A stretch of 42,225 nt of DNA, taken from contig NZ_CAKMHQ010000089.1 in the NCBI RefSeq assembly GCF_927312905.1, forward strand, positions 1-42,225, in the 5' to 3' direction. This DNA is from Candidatus Nitrotoga sp. 1052. GTDB lineage: Bacteria; Pseudomonadota; Gammaproteobacteria; Burkholderiales; Gallionellaceae. The notes under the pieces were generated by a model. That model did no database searches. It had not been told where the DNA came from and was given only the letters and a program-made list of their open reading frames with translations. Made by a program: the position numbers and the translations under genes. Positions 7,265 through 15,885 of this stretch are shown here, in pieces; position 1 is the first letter of the stretch, and every line of letters begins with the position of its first letter.

Positions 7265-10003
7265 GTGAATGCGATAGCTAGGCTCAGTGATCTTTCTCAT
7301 CGCTACAAGAAAATTGTCGCGCTGGACGGTATCACGCTCGACCTGCCGGCTGGCCGTATGGTCGGCCTGATTGGCCCCGATGGTGTGGGTAAGTCCAGCC
7401 TGCTGGCGCTGATGGCCGGGGTGCGCAAGATACAGGCCGGCTCAGTGCAGGTGCTCGGTCGCGACATGCGCCGCATGCGTTCCCGTCGCGCCATTTGCCC
7501 ACGGATCGCCTACATGCCCCAAGGCCTCGGGCAGAACCTCTACATGACCTTGACGGTATTCGAGAACATCGATTTCTTTGGCCGGCTGTTCGGTCAGCCC
7601 CGTGAGGAGCGGCTAAGGCGCATCAAGGAACTGCTCGAAAGCACCGGCCTGGCACCCTTTGCCGGCCGTGCTGCGGGAAAACTCTCCGGCGGCATGAAAC
7701 AGAAACTGGGCTTGTGCTGTGCGCTGATCCACGATCCGCAGCTGCTGATTCTTGACGAACCCACCACCGGCGTCGATCCCTTGTCGCGTCGGCAATTCTG
7801 GGAGCTCATCGAGCGGATACGCAGCCGCCGGCAAGACATGAGTGTCATTGTGGCGACGGCCTATATGGACGAGGCTGAGCGCTTCGACTGGCTGGTGGCG
7901 ATGGATGCAGGCCAGGTGCTCGCCAGCGGCAGCCCGGCAGAGCTGAAGGCCCGCACTGGCACCGCAAACCTGGATGCGGCATTCATCCAGCTGCTGCCCG
8001 AGCACAAACGCCGCGACCACCTGGCACTGATCATCCCGCCGCACCAGGTCAAGCATGGCTCGCCGGTCATCGAGGCCAGTGCGCTGACGCGGCGTTTTGG
8101 CGACTTCATTGCAGTCGACCAGGTCAGCTTCACCATCGAAGGGGGTGAAATCTTCGGCTTTCTGGGCTCCAACGGCTGCGGCAAGACCACGACCATGAAG
8201 ATGCTCACCGGCTTGCTGCCCAGTTCAGGCGGAGAAGCGCGATTGTTTGGCCATCCCGCAGATGCACGTGACATCGATCTGAGAAAGCGGGTCGGATACA
8301 TGTCACAGTCCTTCTCGCTCTACAGTGAACTGACGGTACGCCAGAATCTGCTGCTGCATGCACGCATCTTCCAGTTGCCCCGGGCGGAGATCGAGGCACG
8401 GGTGAAAGAGATGACCGAGCGCTTCGGCTTGGACGACGTGACCGATGAACTGGCGGACAAGCTGCCCTTGGGTGTGCGCCAAAGGCTCTCTCTGGCCGTG
8501 GCTGTGATTCACGGCCCGGAGATTCTGATCCTGGACGAGCCGACATCGGGGGTGGATCCCGTTGCCCGCGATCAATTCTGGGCGTTGCTGATACAGCTGT
8601 CGCGCGACGACGGCGTCACCATTTTCATCTCCACCCATTTCATGAACGAGGCCGAACGCTGTGACCGCGTCTCCCTCATGCACGCCGGACGGGTGCTGGC
8701 TCAGGGCTCTCCCGTTGCGTTGATAAGCGCACGCTCTGCCAAAAACCTGAAAGAGACCTTTATTGCCTACCTGGAAGAGGCCGCCGGAACTGAGCCTGCG
8801 GCAGCCCAGCTCGGCACGGCGCTTGATCGCAATAATCAGGTCGCAGCGCCGCAGCTCAGATCGAAACGCCTGCCCATCGATCCTGCCCGCCGCGCCTGGG
8901 CATACGCCCGCCGTGAGAGTCTCGAAATCATGCGCGACCCGATCCGCATCGCCTTCGCCCTGCTGGGCCCTATTATCTTGATGATTGCCTTCGGCTATGG
9001 CATCACCTTTGATCTGGAAGATATCTCCTACGCAGTGCTCGACCACGACCAAACTCCGGAAAGCCGCAACTATCTGGAAAACTTTGCCGGTTCGCGCTAC
9101 TTCAACCAACGTTCACCGCTGCAGAATTACGCCGAGATGGAAAGCCGGTTGTCCAAGGGCCGGCTTACCTTTGCCATTGAAATACCGCCGGGATTCGGCA
9201 ATGACCTAAAGCGTGACCGCCAGCCGGAAGTGGGCATCTGGCTCGACGGCGCTATCCCGTTTCGCGCCGAAACCGCGCTCGGTTACATCCTCGGCGTGCA
9301 CCAGTATTACCTGGAGCAGCGGATACGCAGCGAGTCCAGCAGTGACCAGCGACCGACGCCGCTCACCATCGAAACACACTTTCGTTACAACCAGGACTTC
9401 AAGAGCGTCTATGCCATCGTGCCCGGCACCATCATGATGCTGCTGGTCTGGATACCCGCCATGATGACCGCCGCGGGTGTGGTGCGGGAAAAAGAGATGG
9501 GTTCCATCACCAACTTCTACGCGACTCCGGTAAGGGGGCTGGAATTTCTGCTGGGTAAGCAGGCGCCCTATGTGGTGATCGCCTTGCTCAACTTCGCCAG
9601 CCTGATGCTGTTGGCGGTATTCCTGTTTCAGGTCCCGGTGAAAGGTAGTTTAGCCGCTCTGCTGGTGGGGGGGCTGCTCTATGTCATCGCCACCACCGGC
9701 CTGGGACTGCTGATGTCCTCGTTTATGAAGACCCAGATTGCGGCGATCTTCGGCACGGCCATTATCACCACCATGCCCGCAGTCAATTTTTCGGGCTTCT
9801 TTGCCCCGGTAGCTTCTCTTACACCCGGCGCCCAGGTATTCGCCCGGATCTTCCCCAGCAGTTACTTCCAGCAGATCAGCTTGGGCACCTTTACCAAGGC
9901 ATTGGGTTTCGAAGCGCTGATGGTCAACTTCTGGATGTTGGCGCTGTTGATCCTGGCCTACCTGTTATCGGCGCTGAGCCTGTTGCAGACACAGGAGCGA
10001 TGA
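7265..10003 (+). CDS. rbbA: RbbA-type ABC transporter: two ATPase domains fused to ABC-2 permease
   Basis: A 912-aa protein with the RbbA/YhiH architecture: two ABC ATPase domains followed by an ABC-2 membrane domain. ATPase 1 has Walker [10 protein letters not shown] (37-45), signature KLSGGMKQK and Walker [14 protein letters not shown]. ATPase 2 has Walker [10 protein letters not shown] (301-309), a degenerate signature [10 protein letters not shown] and Walker [14 protein letters not shown]. The membrane part (about 560-912) begins [20 protein letters not shown], has a large periplasmic loop and five C-terminal helices. The start is GTG at 7265, just behind a TGA, with GAGG upstream. It overlaps the next permease gene by four bases. 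In E. coli RbbA is ribosome-associated; in this operon type it probably drives efflux with YhhJ. Confidence 0.9.
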   Translation: MNAIARLSDLSHRYKKIVALDGITLDLPAGRMVGLIGPDGVGKSSLLALMAGVRKIQAGSVQVLGRDMRRMRSRRAICPRIAYMPQGLGQNLYMTLTVFENIDFFGRLFGQPREERLRRIKELLESTGLAPFAGRAAGKLSGGMKQKLGLCCALIHDPQLLILDEPTTGVDPLSRRQFWELIERIRSRRQDMSVIVATAYMDEAERFDWLVAMDAGQVLASGSPAELKARTGTANLDAAFIQLLPEHKRRDHLALIIPPHQVKHGSPVIEASALTRRFGDFIAVDQVSFTIEGGEIFGFLGSNGCGKTTTMKMLTGLLPSSGGEARLFGHPADARDIDLRKRVGYMSQSFSLYSELTVRQNLLLHARIFQLPRAEIEARVKEMTERFGLDDVTDELADKLPLGVRQRLSLAVAVIHGPEILILDEPTSGVDPVARDQFWALLIQLSRDDGVTIFISTHFMNEAERCDRVSLMHAGRVLAQGSPVALISARSAKNLKETFIAYLEEAAGTEPAAAQLGTALDRNNQVAAPQLRSKRLPIDPARRAWAYARRESLEIMRDPIRIAFALLGPIILMIAFGYGITFDLEDISYAVLDHDQTPESRNYLENFAGSRYFNQRSPLQNYAEMESRLSKGRLTFAIEIPPGFGNDLKRDRQPEVGIWLDGAIPFRAETALGYILGVHQYYLEQRIRSESSSDQRPTPLTIETHFRYNQDFKSVYAIVPGTIMMLLVWIPAMMTAAGVVREKEMGSITNFYATPVRGLEFLLGKQAPYVVIALLNFASLMLLAVFLFQVPVKGSLAALLVGGLLYVIATTGLGLLMSSFMKTQIAAIFGTAIITTMPAVNFSGFFAPVASLTPGAQVFARIFPSSYFQQISLGTFTKALGFEALMVNFWMLALLILAYLLSALSLLQTQER

Positions 10004-11130
10004 CCATGAGACGATCCCTCGCCAATATCTTCCAACTGGGCATCAAGGAGCTATATAGCCTGCGTTTTGACCCGGTGATGCTGTTGCTGATCGTGTATAT
10101 GTTTACCTTCGCCGTGTTCGAGGAGGCCCAGAACGCTAACGTCGACGTGGTCAATGCTGCAGTGGGCATAGTCGATGAGGATCGCTCCCAACTCTCTAGG
10201 CGCATCGGCGACGCCTTGCTGCCGCCCCGCTTTCAGCCACCCGATGCTTTGGCGATCGACGAGATCGATGCCGCCATGGAAGCGGCCCGTTACACCTTTG
10301 TCATCGATATTCCGCCGGGGTTTCAGGCGGACATCCTGGCCGGCCGTCCAGCAGTGGTACAGCTCAATGTCGACGCCACCGCCATGGGCCTGGCGGGAAC
10401 CGGCGCCGGTTACATCCAGCGCATTATTGCCCAAGAGCTAAACGCGTTTTTGCAATCGGATGGCGCAACACCCGCTGTGAACATCGTTACCCGTGCCCGC
10501 TTCAACCCCAATCTGGAGACGACCTGGTTTCAAGGCGCGATGTCGCTCACCAACAACATCACTCTGATGGCCATGCTGCTTACCGGTGCAGCGCTGATTC
10601 GCGAGCGCGAGCACGGCACCATTGAACATTTACTGGTGATGCCGCTGCGGCCGGTTGAAATCATGCTTGCCAAGGTTTGGGCCAACGGCCTGGTGGTGGT
10701 CATCGCTGCCAGCCTCTCGCTTTTTATTGTCGTGCAGGGTGCCCTGGCGGTTCCCATCAGCGGCTCAATTCCGCTGTATTTGAGCGGGACGGTGATCTAC
10801 CTGTTCTCGGTGACCTCACTGGGAATTTATCTGGCGACGCTGGCCCGCTCCATGCCGCAGTTCGGGCTGCTCACCATGATCGTGTATGTGATCATGCTGT
10901 TATTGTCCGGTGGCAACACTCCATTGGAGAGTATGCCAGCGCAGTTGCAGACCATCATGCAGCTGGTGCCGTCCACCCATTTTGTCAGGCTGGCGCAGGC
11001 CATTCTGTTCCGTGATGCCGGTTTGGCGGTGGTGTGGCCGCAGTTCGTCGCCACCGCAGCCATCGGTGCGCTGTTTTTCCTTGCGGCACTGCTGCGTTTC
11101 CGCAAGACCGTTACCCTGATGCAGGGTTGA
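10000..11130 (+). CDS. yhhJ: ABC-2 type permease, YhhJ-like
   Basis: A 376-aa inner-membrane permease of the ABC-2 family. It has one N-terminal helix ([19 protein letters not shown]), a large periplasmic domain (about 50-180), and five C-terminal helices beginning [20 protein letters not shown]. The cytoplasmic [20 protein letters not shown] segment is the typical coupling motif (EREhGTxExLLvtPl) that contacts the ATPase. The ATG at 10000 overlaps the rbbA stop (ATGACCATG), so translation is coupled; the second ATG at 10006 is an alternative start. It probably forms the export complex with RbbA. A complete system would also need an HlyD adaptor and an outer-membrane TolC protein, neither of which is intact here. 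Confidence 0.88.
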   Translation: MTMRRSLANIFQLGIKELYSLRFDPVMLLLIVYMFTFAVFEEAQNANVDVVNAAVGIVDEDRSQLSRRIGDALLPPRFQPPDALAIDEIDAAMEAARYTFVIDIPPGFQADILAGRPAVVQLNVDATAMGLAGTGAGYIQRIIAQELNAFLQSDGATPAVNIVTRARFNPNLETTWFQGAMSLTNNITLMAMLLTGAALIREREHGTIEHLLVMPLRPVEIMLAKVWANGLVVVIAASLSLFIVVQGALAVPISGSIPLYLSGTVIYLFSVTSLGIYLATLARSMPQFGLLTMIVYVIMLLLSGGNTPLESMPAQLQTIMQLVPSTHFVRLAQAILFRDAGLAVVWPQFVATAAIGALFFLAALLRFRKTVTLMQG

Positions 11131-11158
11131 AGCCATGGGTTCAACAAAGGAGATGGCA

Positions 11159-11737
11159 ATGAGACGAGTTAGGCTGCTCACCATATTGGCCACACTGCTT
11201 GTATTACTAATGCCCACGGCACAGGCCGCAAAGGTCGTAACCATCGGCATCGTCACCGATGGCCCTATCGAGCACATCAGCTGGTCACCCGAGTTGTTTA
11301 AAAAAGAACTCCGGGTGCTGACCCAGGCCGACTTCGACGTGCGTTCCCCTGCGGCAAAACAGCTCGGTGGCGCCTGGTCGGCCGGCCATATCGCCGCAGC
11401 GTTGAAACAATTGCAGAAGGATCCCGAGGTGGACATGGTGTTGGCGCTGGGCTATGTCTCCAGCGCCGTCGCTGCCCTGAGTGGGTCGTTGCGGAAGCTG
11501 ACCTTTGCGCCGTTTGTGATGGATGCAGGCTTGCAGGGCCTGCCCAGAAAAAACAACACCAGCGGCGTGCGCAACCTGAACTACTTGAGCGGCGAAGCCG
11601 ACTTTATCCGCGACCTGATGGTCTTTAAAAGCGTGGCCGACTTCAAGAAAGCCGCAGTATTTATTGACGTGCACAGAAATGGGGTTACACAGAAATGCAC
11701 ACAGAAATGGGGTCAGGTCTCAATGCTGTTCGGATAG
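11159..11737 (+). pseudogene. Truncated ABC substrate-binding-type protein gene
   Basis: The third gene of the efflux operon starts at ATG 11159 behind AAGGAG, with a signal peptide (LLTILATLLVLLMPTAQA) and a mature part opening VVTIGIVTDGPIEHIS, as in uncharacterised ABC-type periplasmic proteins encoded beside RbbA/YhhJ pairs. Such proteins are usually above 400 aa. Here homology ends after KKAAVFIDV near 11670 and the frame finishes in 22 unrelated codons derived from a palindromic element. Even without the insertion the frame would stop at once (VFIDVL-stop), so the 3' half was lost separately. The TolC gene expected next is absent. The remaining 170 residues are unlikely to work. Confidence 0.7.
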
Positions 11738-11824
11738 CGCGCTTGACGGAGTGTTTTTGCTGTTCAGTACGTTGATTTTATTTAACTTATTTTTATTAAC
11801 CGAACAGTATTGAGACCTGACCCC
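11709..11824. repeat. 116-bp palindromic element (REP/MITE-like) with 25-bp inverted ends
   Basis: The left end 11709-11733 (GGGGTCAGGTCTCAATG...) and right end 11800-11824 (...GAGACCTGACCCC) are inverted copies, 24 of 25 bases matching, around a 66-bp AT-rich core. The GGGGTCAGGTCT ends are of the type found in proteobacterial REP-like palindromes. An 8-bp direct repeat ATTGACGT occurs at 11663-11670 and 11829-11836, as expected for a target duplication. Between the first copy and the palindrome lie three copies of CACAGAAATG (11672, 11688, 11700). It encodes nothing. Confidence 0.7.
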
Positions 11825-11852
11825 AGTGATTGACGTCCTCTGAGGCAGGGCT

Positions 11853-11876
11853 GTCGGCTGAAACCGTTTGTTGGGC
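11853..11876 (-). other. Possible half attC site behind the hemoglobin gene
   Basis: Read on the minus strand this is GCCCAAC, six bases, then TCAGCCGAC. That is the R''-L'' half of an attC site, 26 bases behind the stop of the minus-strand hemoglobin gene and in the right orientation for its cassette. The second half is missing; the truncated ABC gene and the palindromic element take its place. Confidence 0.3.
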
Positions 11877-11902
11877 CGCTGACCGCTTCTATGTCCACAT
11901 AG

Positions 11903-12403
11903 TCACTTCGTCTTGTAGCCAGCCGTTACCTCGTTCTTATGCGCTGCGAAGGCGGCGAGGACTTCTCTCTTCTCACGCGCAGGCACTTTGGCAAAGTCAA
12001 GGCTGCGCCCCAACTCGGCCGCAACCTCGTCGAATTCTTCTGGCGATATTTTAAGGTCACGATGCGCCTCCTCAAGGCCCAAATGAGTTTTACCCGGCTT
12101 TGTTGGCGAGAATTTGAACGGCCCGCCTGTGACTTCGCAGAACCACAGGGTTCGCATGAACTTGAGGCCCGGCAATCTGCCTAGGTTCTTCGTGTGCCAT
12201 TCCCTGAGGGCTGGGTTCTGTGAAGTCTTTCCCACAATCGGGTTCTGCACCACCGCGTCGCTAAAATGATCAACAACCGCGGCGATGGCGAAGACGCCGC
12301 CAAGCCGTTCATACAGACTCTTCTCAGTTTTTGGAGCGGCTTGCAGCGGCAGTGTCAGTGCCACCATAAATAGAGACAGTATTGCGATTAAGAACTTTTT
12401 CAT
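11903..12403 (-). CDS. Periplasmic group 1 truncated hemoglobin
   Basis: A 166-aa protein with an N-terminal signal peptide (MKKFLIAILSLFMVALTLPL, cleavage near QAA) followed by a truncated-globin domain. It opens with SLYERLGGVFAIAAVVDHF, the B/C/E helix start typical of trHb1, and contains CEVTGGPFKF, the KTHLGLEEAHRDLKIS segment (proximal His in EEAH) and a final helix EVLAAFAAHKNEV. It should bind heme and act in the periplasm on O2, NO or peroxide, which is inferred. The ATG at 12403 was chosen over upstream starts because AAGGAG lies eight bases before it. Possible attC-like motifs lie on both sides, so it may be an old integron cassette. Confidence 0.85.
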   Translation of the reverse strand: MKKFLIAILSLFMVALTLPLQAAPKTEKSLYERLGGVFAIAAVVDHFSDAVVQNPIVGKTSQNPALREWHTKNLGRLPGLKFMRTLWFCEVTGGPFKFSPTKPGKTHLGLEEAHRDLKISPEEFDEVAAELGRSLDFAKVPAREKREVLAAFAAHKNEVTAGYKTK

Positions 12404-13057
12404 AAAAAACTCCTTGATGTGAGTTATCGCGCCGAAAGTTCGACGTGCGAAGAAGATTGCATGTAAGGCGAGGGTATGTCTGTTCGCCAGCGTACACAGG
12501 GTGAGAGACATGTTGGGCAACGAATAGCATTTATCTGCCGCACTCCCCAAACTTGTTAACCCGCGACCTTATTGGCGGCGGATAAACCTCGTTGGACTGA
12601 ACCATAGGAGAACGGAAACTATGGGGATTGTAAGGTTTTGAAGTGGGGCGTCAACCCAATGTCGTGAGGGGGCGGCAATGGGTGAAGAAGAAGCGGGTAT
12701 GCTGGAGAGTATTTGTGGCTTGCACCGACACCAAAACGCCGCACAAACTGTCCGGTCAAAGCGCTATTCATCATGTTGCATGGACGAGCAAACCCCCGAC
12801 TATTGAAACCACACAGCCGCCGGTTGAAACGAGCATAAATAAAAAAAATATTCATGATGGTTTCTGAGGGGGAGCACGCGGTAGCCGAAAAACCTCCTTC
12901 TTGAAACCCGAAGCCAAAATTCCCTGCAGCACCCGGAATCGCCCTTCACGGCAGCATGGACAGTTCAGCCACTCGATGCCCGCCATCCGCAGCATGAACG
13001 CCTCCACCGACTCCATCACGACCGGATCGGGGGCAGGCGGAGGTTATATTACTGAAC
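12404..13057. other. 654-bp stretch without a clear gene
   Basis: The first part holds the upstream region of the hemoglobin gene. Frames of 74-78 codons on both strands at 12619-12867 look like chance. The stretch includes one possible attC site (12546-12597), listed separately. Confidence 0.45.
12546..12597 (+). other. Second possible attC-like site
   Basis: A 52-bp stretch ends in GTTGGAC (fits GTTRRRY) and begins CCCAAAC. Its inner boxes GTTAACCCGC and GCGGATAAAC can pair at eight of ten positions. It is weaker than the site at 5149. Confidence 0.25.
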
Positions 13058-13423
13058 ATGGGAAATTCTTCTGGAACTAACTCGTAACTATGGACCAAAA
13101 AACCTGTGGGGATTTCTACTGTGGGTTGCTCGGCTGGAAGCGTCGCGAAGTAGATGCCGACCCCTTCGGCCCCTACACAATTTTCAGTTGCGGAGGCACT
13201 GATGCGGGGAATGACGAATCCCACAACCGACTATTCGCGGTCTCGTTTATCTTGGTGGCAAGCGTTCATTGCTGTCGCTGATGTTGATGCTTGCGCCGCT
13301 CACGTCAGCGAACTCGGTGGCGCCATCATTGAATCACCGCATTATGTTCCAGGCGTTGGCCGGGTGTGTATGATCGCTGACCCAACGGGTGCTGTAATTC
13401 AGCTTATTACTCCGGCATCTTAA
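13058..13423 (+). pseudogene. Broken VOC (glyoxalase-fold) gene
   Basis: Three frames are needed to follow one VOC-superfamily protein. ATG 13058 gives MGNSSGTNS and then a stop. A second frame gives DFYCGLLGWKRREVDADPFG and PYTIFSCGG up to about 13200. A third continues WWQAFIAVADVDACAAHVSE, then GRVCMIADPTGAVIQLITPA to the stop at 13423. Together they cover the usual two beta-alpha-beta-beta-beta units of an approximately 120-aa VOC protein, so at least two frameshifts have inactivated it. An intact, different VOC gene follows 55 bases later. Confidence 0.75.
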
Positions 13424-13478
13424 AATTTGTTGTTGCAGGAAATGCTGGTCTTGTAGTGAAACTATGGAGGGCGCAAAT

Positions 13479-13859
13479 ATGAAACCTGCTTACTTTGATT
13501 TTACGGTCCACGATGTCGCTCAAGCACGAAAGTTTTTCGAAGAGATTTTCGGCTGGCAGTTCGAGCGATTCCCGATGCCCTACGAGTATTACCGGATACA
13601 GGCGGGCCCTGCGGGCGAACCGGGAATTGATGGGGGAATCGGAGCGTTGAAAGACGCGCCAATCGCGGGCGGAACGCCTGTGACTCAGCTCACCGTGCCG
13701 GTCGCCAATCTCGATGAGGTCATCGCGAAGGTCCAGGCCAGTGGCGGGCGTGTGATCGAGCCTAAAATGCCGATTCCCGGCATCGGCTGGTATGCCACCT
13801 GTGCGGAGCCAGGCGGTCTTCGTTTCGGGATAATCCAGGCTGATCCTACGGCCATGTGA
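13479..13859 (+). CDS. VOC family protein (glyoxalase/dioxygenase fold)
   Basis: A 126-aa single-domain VOC protein with two beta-alpha-beta-beta-beta modules. Module 1 opens YFDFTVHDVAQARKFFEEIF and contains GWQFERFPMPYEYYRI. Module 2 opens VTQLTVPVANLDEVIAKVQA, with GGRVIEPKMPIPGIGW and EPGGLRFGIIQAD. Family members bind a metal and act as isomerases, dioxygenases or drug-binding proteins, and the substrate cannot be told from sequence. I chose ATG 13479 over 13464 because GGAGGG lies eight bases before it. It follows a broken VOC gene, so the two may have come in as a pair. An inverted GCCCAGC/GTTGGGC pair lies just behind the stop (13872-13902). Confidence 0.82.
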   Translation: MKPAYFDFTVHDVAQARKFFEEIFGWQFERFPMPYEYYRIQAGPAGEPGIDGGIGALKDAPIAGGTPVTQLTVPVANLDEVIAKVQASGGRVIEPKMPIPGIGWYATCAEPGGLRFGIIQADPTAM

Positions 13860-13951
13860 ATGAGGCTTGATGCCCAGCAATTTATTCCAGCGGATGTTGG
13901 GCGGCAGGATCCGCTTCTTGCTACTGCGTCACATATACGGAGGCATAACCT

Positions 13952-14110
13952 ATGCATCAGCCAAATCTTGAGGGAACGCACTATGAAATGGGCCAATACT
14001 ATGGTGCCCAACTATACGAGCGGGGTTTTCGTATTACGCAGCTGCCCCGCATAAAAACCGATGCAAAGGTAATTGCTGAATCCCAGCGCGCAGTCACGGC
14101 AAGGGCATGA
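13952..14110 (+). pseudogene. N-terminal fragment of C45-type peptidase/acyltransferase
   Basis: A 52-codon frame with an upstream GGAGG reads MHQPNLEGTHYEMGQYYGAQ. The LEGTHYEMGxxYG block is the characteristic N-terminus of C45 (acyl-CoA:6-aminopenicillanate acyltransferase-like) proteins, which normally run to about 350 aa and become active by self-cleavage before a Cys. The frame ends after TARA and the rest of the domain is absent, so only the first fifth survives. Confidence 0.5.
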
Positions 14111-14715
14111 GCATGAGGGTGTTGCGCTACAGAAATGACGGTAGGGTCGAAGTCTATTGGCAACTTTGTGTCCGAGTCGATAAGAGCACCTTCGTCGTGG
14201 GTGCCGGAATCGGCGACTTTCTCGGCGCGGCGCCAACGATGTCCAAGGGGTGGGAGCGCATATGCAGACAATGATTGAAGAACTTACGGTTCCAGATTCG
14301 GCTTCTCAGTTCACTTAAAAAAACACTTAACCATGACTGGAATGGACGGCACTTCACCGCAGCTAAAAACCTGGCGTTGGACACAAAGGAGGCTATACGG
14401 GATAGCAAGCTCAAGAAGTTGGCACTTGGCAACTTAGCCCGGTTGACTTCCTCGATATGGGAGCCGCCCATAAGCAACTTGCATGTCGCTTGAATATCAG
14501 GTTGCCACGGTGTATTTTGAACGTCGGCCACTTACCGCAATCAACAACGGCATGAGCCAAAGTACTCCTTTCAGTTATATTGATGTGAAACACTGCACGC
14601 ATCCTCTACCTTGCCCCACCACAAAGCATTGTACCAACTGGCAAGTTTATTCAAAATCATAAACAAGGCGCGTCCACCCAGCCAGCGGGATGTGCTAATA
14701 ACATCGGAGGCCAAA
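14111..14715. other. 605-bp stretch without a gene
   Basis: It contains the second copy of the 44-bp dispersed repeat (14251-14294) and otherwise only short frames. No terminator or RNA gene was recognised. The last 100 bases are AT-rich and probably hold the promoter for the GyrI-like gene. Confidence 0.4.
14251..14294 (+). repeat. 44-bp dispersed repeat, copy 2
   Basis: It matches 5538-5581 at 36 of 44 positions. Here the shared frame reads GAHMQTMIEELTVPDSASQF and then stops. Copies lie about 8.7 kb apart in the same orientation. Confidence 0.45.
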
Positions 14716-15219
14716 ATGAAAATTTTCAATGTAACTGTAATTGTTATTGCAGTCATTTTCATAATATTGTTATTGGCTCTTTCTCGATATGGTTTATTTG
14801 CTTCGGTGAGCGTGTCGGAGAAAGTTGTCGGGCCATATTTACTGATCTACAAGAAGCATATCGGGGACTACAAGAATGTCGGTTTGGTCATGGATGAAAT
14901 GTATAGCGACCTGAAGAACAACTATTCGATGGAAACAACAAAAGGTTTCGGCCTTTATTATGACGATCCGCGACAAGTGGACAAGGCTCAATTAAGGAGC
15001 ATTGTAGGTTGCATAGTAGAAGGCAAAACGCGCGAGGATTTGAGCAAGGTCAGCAGCAAGTATGACGTCAGGGAATACCCGTCATCGAAAAGCGTGGTGG
15101 CTGAATTTCCTTACAAAGGGAAAATATCGATATTCATTGGAATAATGAAAGTTTATCCGGCTCTGGGTACCTATATCAAAGAACACCAATACAATCGGTC
15201 GCCAATAATGGAACTCTAA
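14716..15219 (+). CDS. GyrI-like small-molecule-binding protein, membrane-anchored, prematurely stopped
   Basis: A 167-aa product. Residues 4-24 form an N-terminal membrane anchor (VTVIVIAVIFIILLLALSRY). The rest looks like a GyrI/AraC-effector-type ligand-binding domain: LLIYKKHIGDYKNVGLVMDE, GLYYDDPRQVDKAQLRSIVG and ALGTYIKEHQYNRSPIMEL. GyrI-like proteins normally end in a strand of the type MEIYDxPNxxIxY. Here a TAA stop (15217-15219) stands exactly at the Tyr position, and the same frame continues DMPNERIEYISSMNLP. ATG 14716 is preceded by GGAGG and opens the anchor; an upstream in-frame ATG at 14611 is less likely. The stop removes the last strand, so folding may be affected. Confidence 0.65.
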   Translation: MKIFNVTVIVIAVIFIILLLALSRYGLFASVSVSEKVVGPYLLIYKKHIGDYKNVGLVMDEMYSDLKNNYSMETTKGFGLYYDDPRQVDKAQLRSIVGCIVEGKTREDLSKVSSKYDVREYPSSKSVVAEFPYKGKISIFIGIMKVYPALGTYIKEHQYNRSPIMEL

Positions 15220-15312
15220 GATATGCCGAATGAAAGAATCGAATATATTTCTTCGATGAATCTGCCTAAAGAAATATTTGACGATTTTTTAAAATCGAAA
15301 GAAAAAAACTAA
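15220..15312 (+). pseudogene. Severed C-terminal tail of the GyrI-like protein
   Basis: Directly behind the TAA at 15217-15219 the same frame encodes DMPNERIEYISSMNLPKEIF and a further 10 residues, ending at TAA 15310-15312. This is the expected C-terminal end of the upstream gene. A single base change in one codon (TAT or TAC to TAA) explains the break. The tail has its own ATG at 15223 but no obvious ribosome site. Confidence 0.6.
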
Positions 15313-15362
15313 GGTAACAAGTGTGCTGCACTCGATAGCGGCAAGTTTACTGGCTAACTATT

Positions 15363-15593
15363 TTACTGGTTAACTATGGCGGCCTCTGATCCCAGATGCG
15401 GGACTACCACCCAACAAACAGGAGGTTGGAATAAACGTGCAAAAATTAATCGATACTTATCACCACGCTGACACACGGCTACAAAGTAGGAGGCACTGCC
15501 GATTTCGATACCGGCAGTGTTTGGGTGAGTGATTGTCAGTGCGGTTCTGGACTTGGTAGGTCTGAGGTTAAGGCTGCGATTGCGTTGTGCCAT
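15363..15593 (-). pseudogene. IS110-family transposase relic, copy B (N-terminus)
   Basis: The minus-strand frame from ATG 15593 reads MAQRNRSLNLRPTKSRTALT then ITHPNTAGIEIGSASYFVAV. The THPNxAGIxIGSxSxFVAV block is the first catalytic segment (RuvC-like DEDD domain) of IS110/IS1111 transposases. After about residue 50 the frame continues without homology and stops at 15363, so some 300 codons are missing. It is related to, but clearly diverged from, the relic at 4.7 kb. Confidence 0.75.
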
Positions 15594-15829
15594 AATTTAC
15601 TCCATCATTCAAGCTGGAATGTGGCGCTGCATCGGGTACATCGACTTGCTCACTTTCTTAAACTGGATATCGTGCCAGCGGCAATATACCACCAGTGCGA
15701 TTCATCAATGTCGATGACGTCACCCAGTACCAAGCTAACCCGCGGGCAATATGTACCATTGCTATATCGGTCTTCCGCAGCGCCGCCTTCCACTTTGCCA
15801 TAACACAGCCATTATGTGTTTCTTCGGCG
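15594..15829 (-). repeat. Conserved 5' flank of IS110 relic, copy B
   Basis: It aligns with 4787-5021 (see there), most strongly at 15708-15800. As in copy A it directly precedes the transposase start. A stretch conserved between two elements whose genes have decayed independently was probably functional in the parent element. Confidence 0.65.
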
Positions 15830-15834
15830 CGTTT

Positions 15835-15877
15835 AGCTTGATGCGGTTAGACGACTTTAGTTGTCTGCATCCAAGCT
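15835..15877. other. Long imperfect hairpin
   Basis: AGCTTG-ATGC-AGACGAC on the left pairs with GTTGTCT-GCAT-CAAGCT on the right around a TTTA loop: three stems of 6, 4 and 7 bp with small bulges. It lies just past the conserved IS110 flank and may mark the element's end or be an RNA structure. Confidence 0.45.
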
Positions 15878-15885
15878 TTGCTAAC

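Noticed and set aside
8303-9109. A 268-codon minus-strand frame opposite rbbA
   Set aside because: It overlaps ATPase motifs read on the plus strand and has no recognisable product.
12512-12518. GTTGGGC motif upstream of the hemoglobin gene as a further attC end
   Set aside because: No paired second core or inner boxes found within 150 bases on either strand.
12619-12867. Overlapping frames of 74-78 codons on both strands
   Set aside because: No ribosome site, low-complexity content and no family match; treated as chance.
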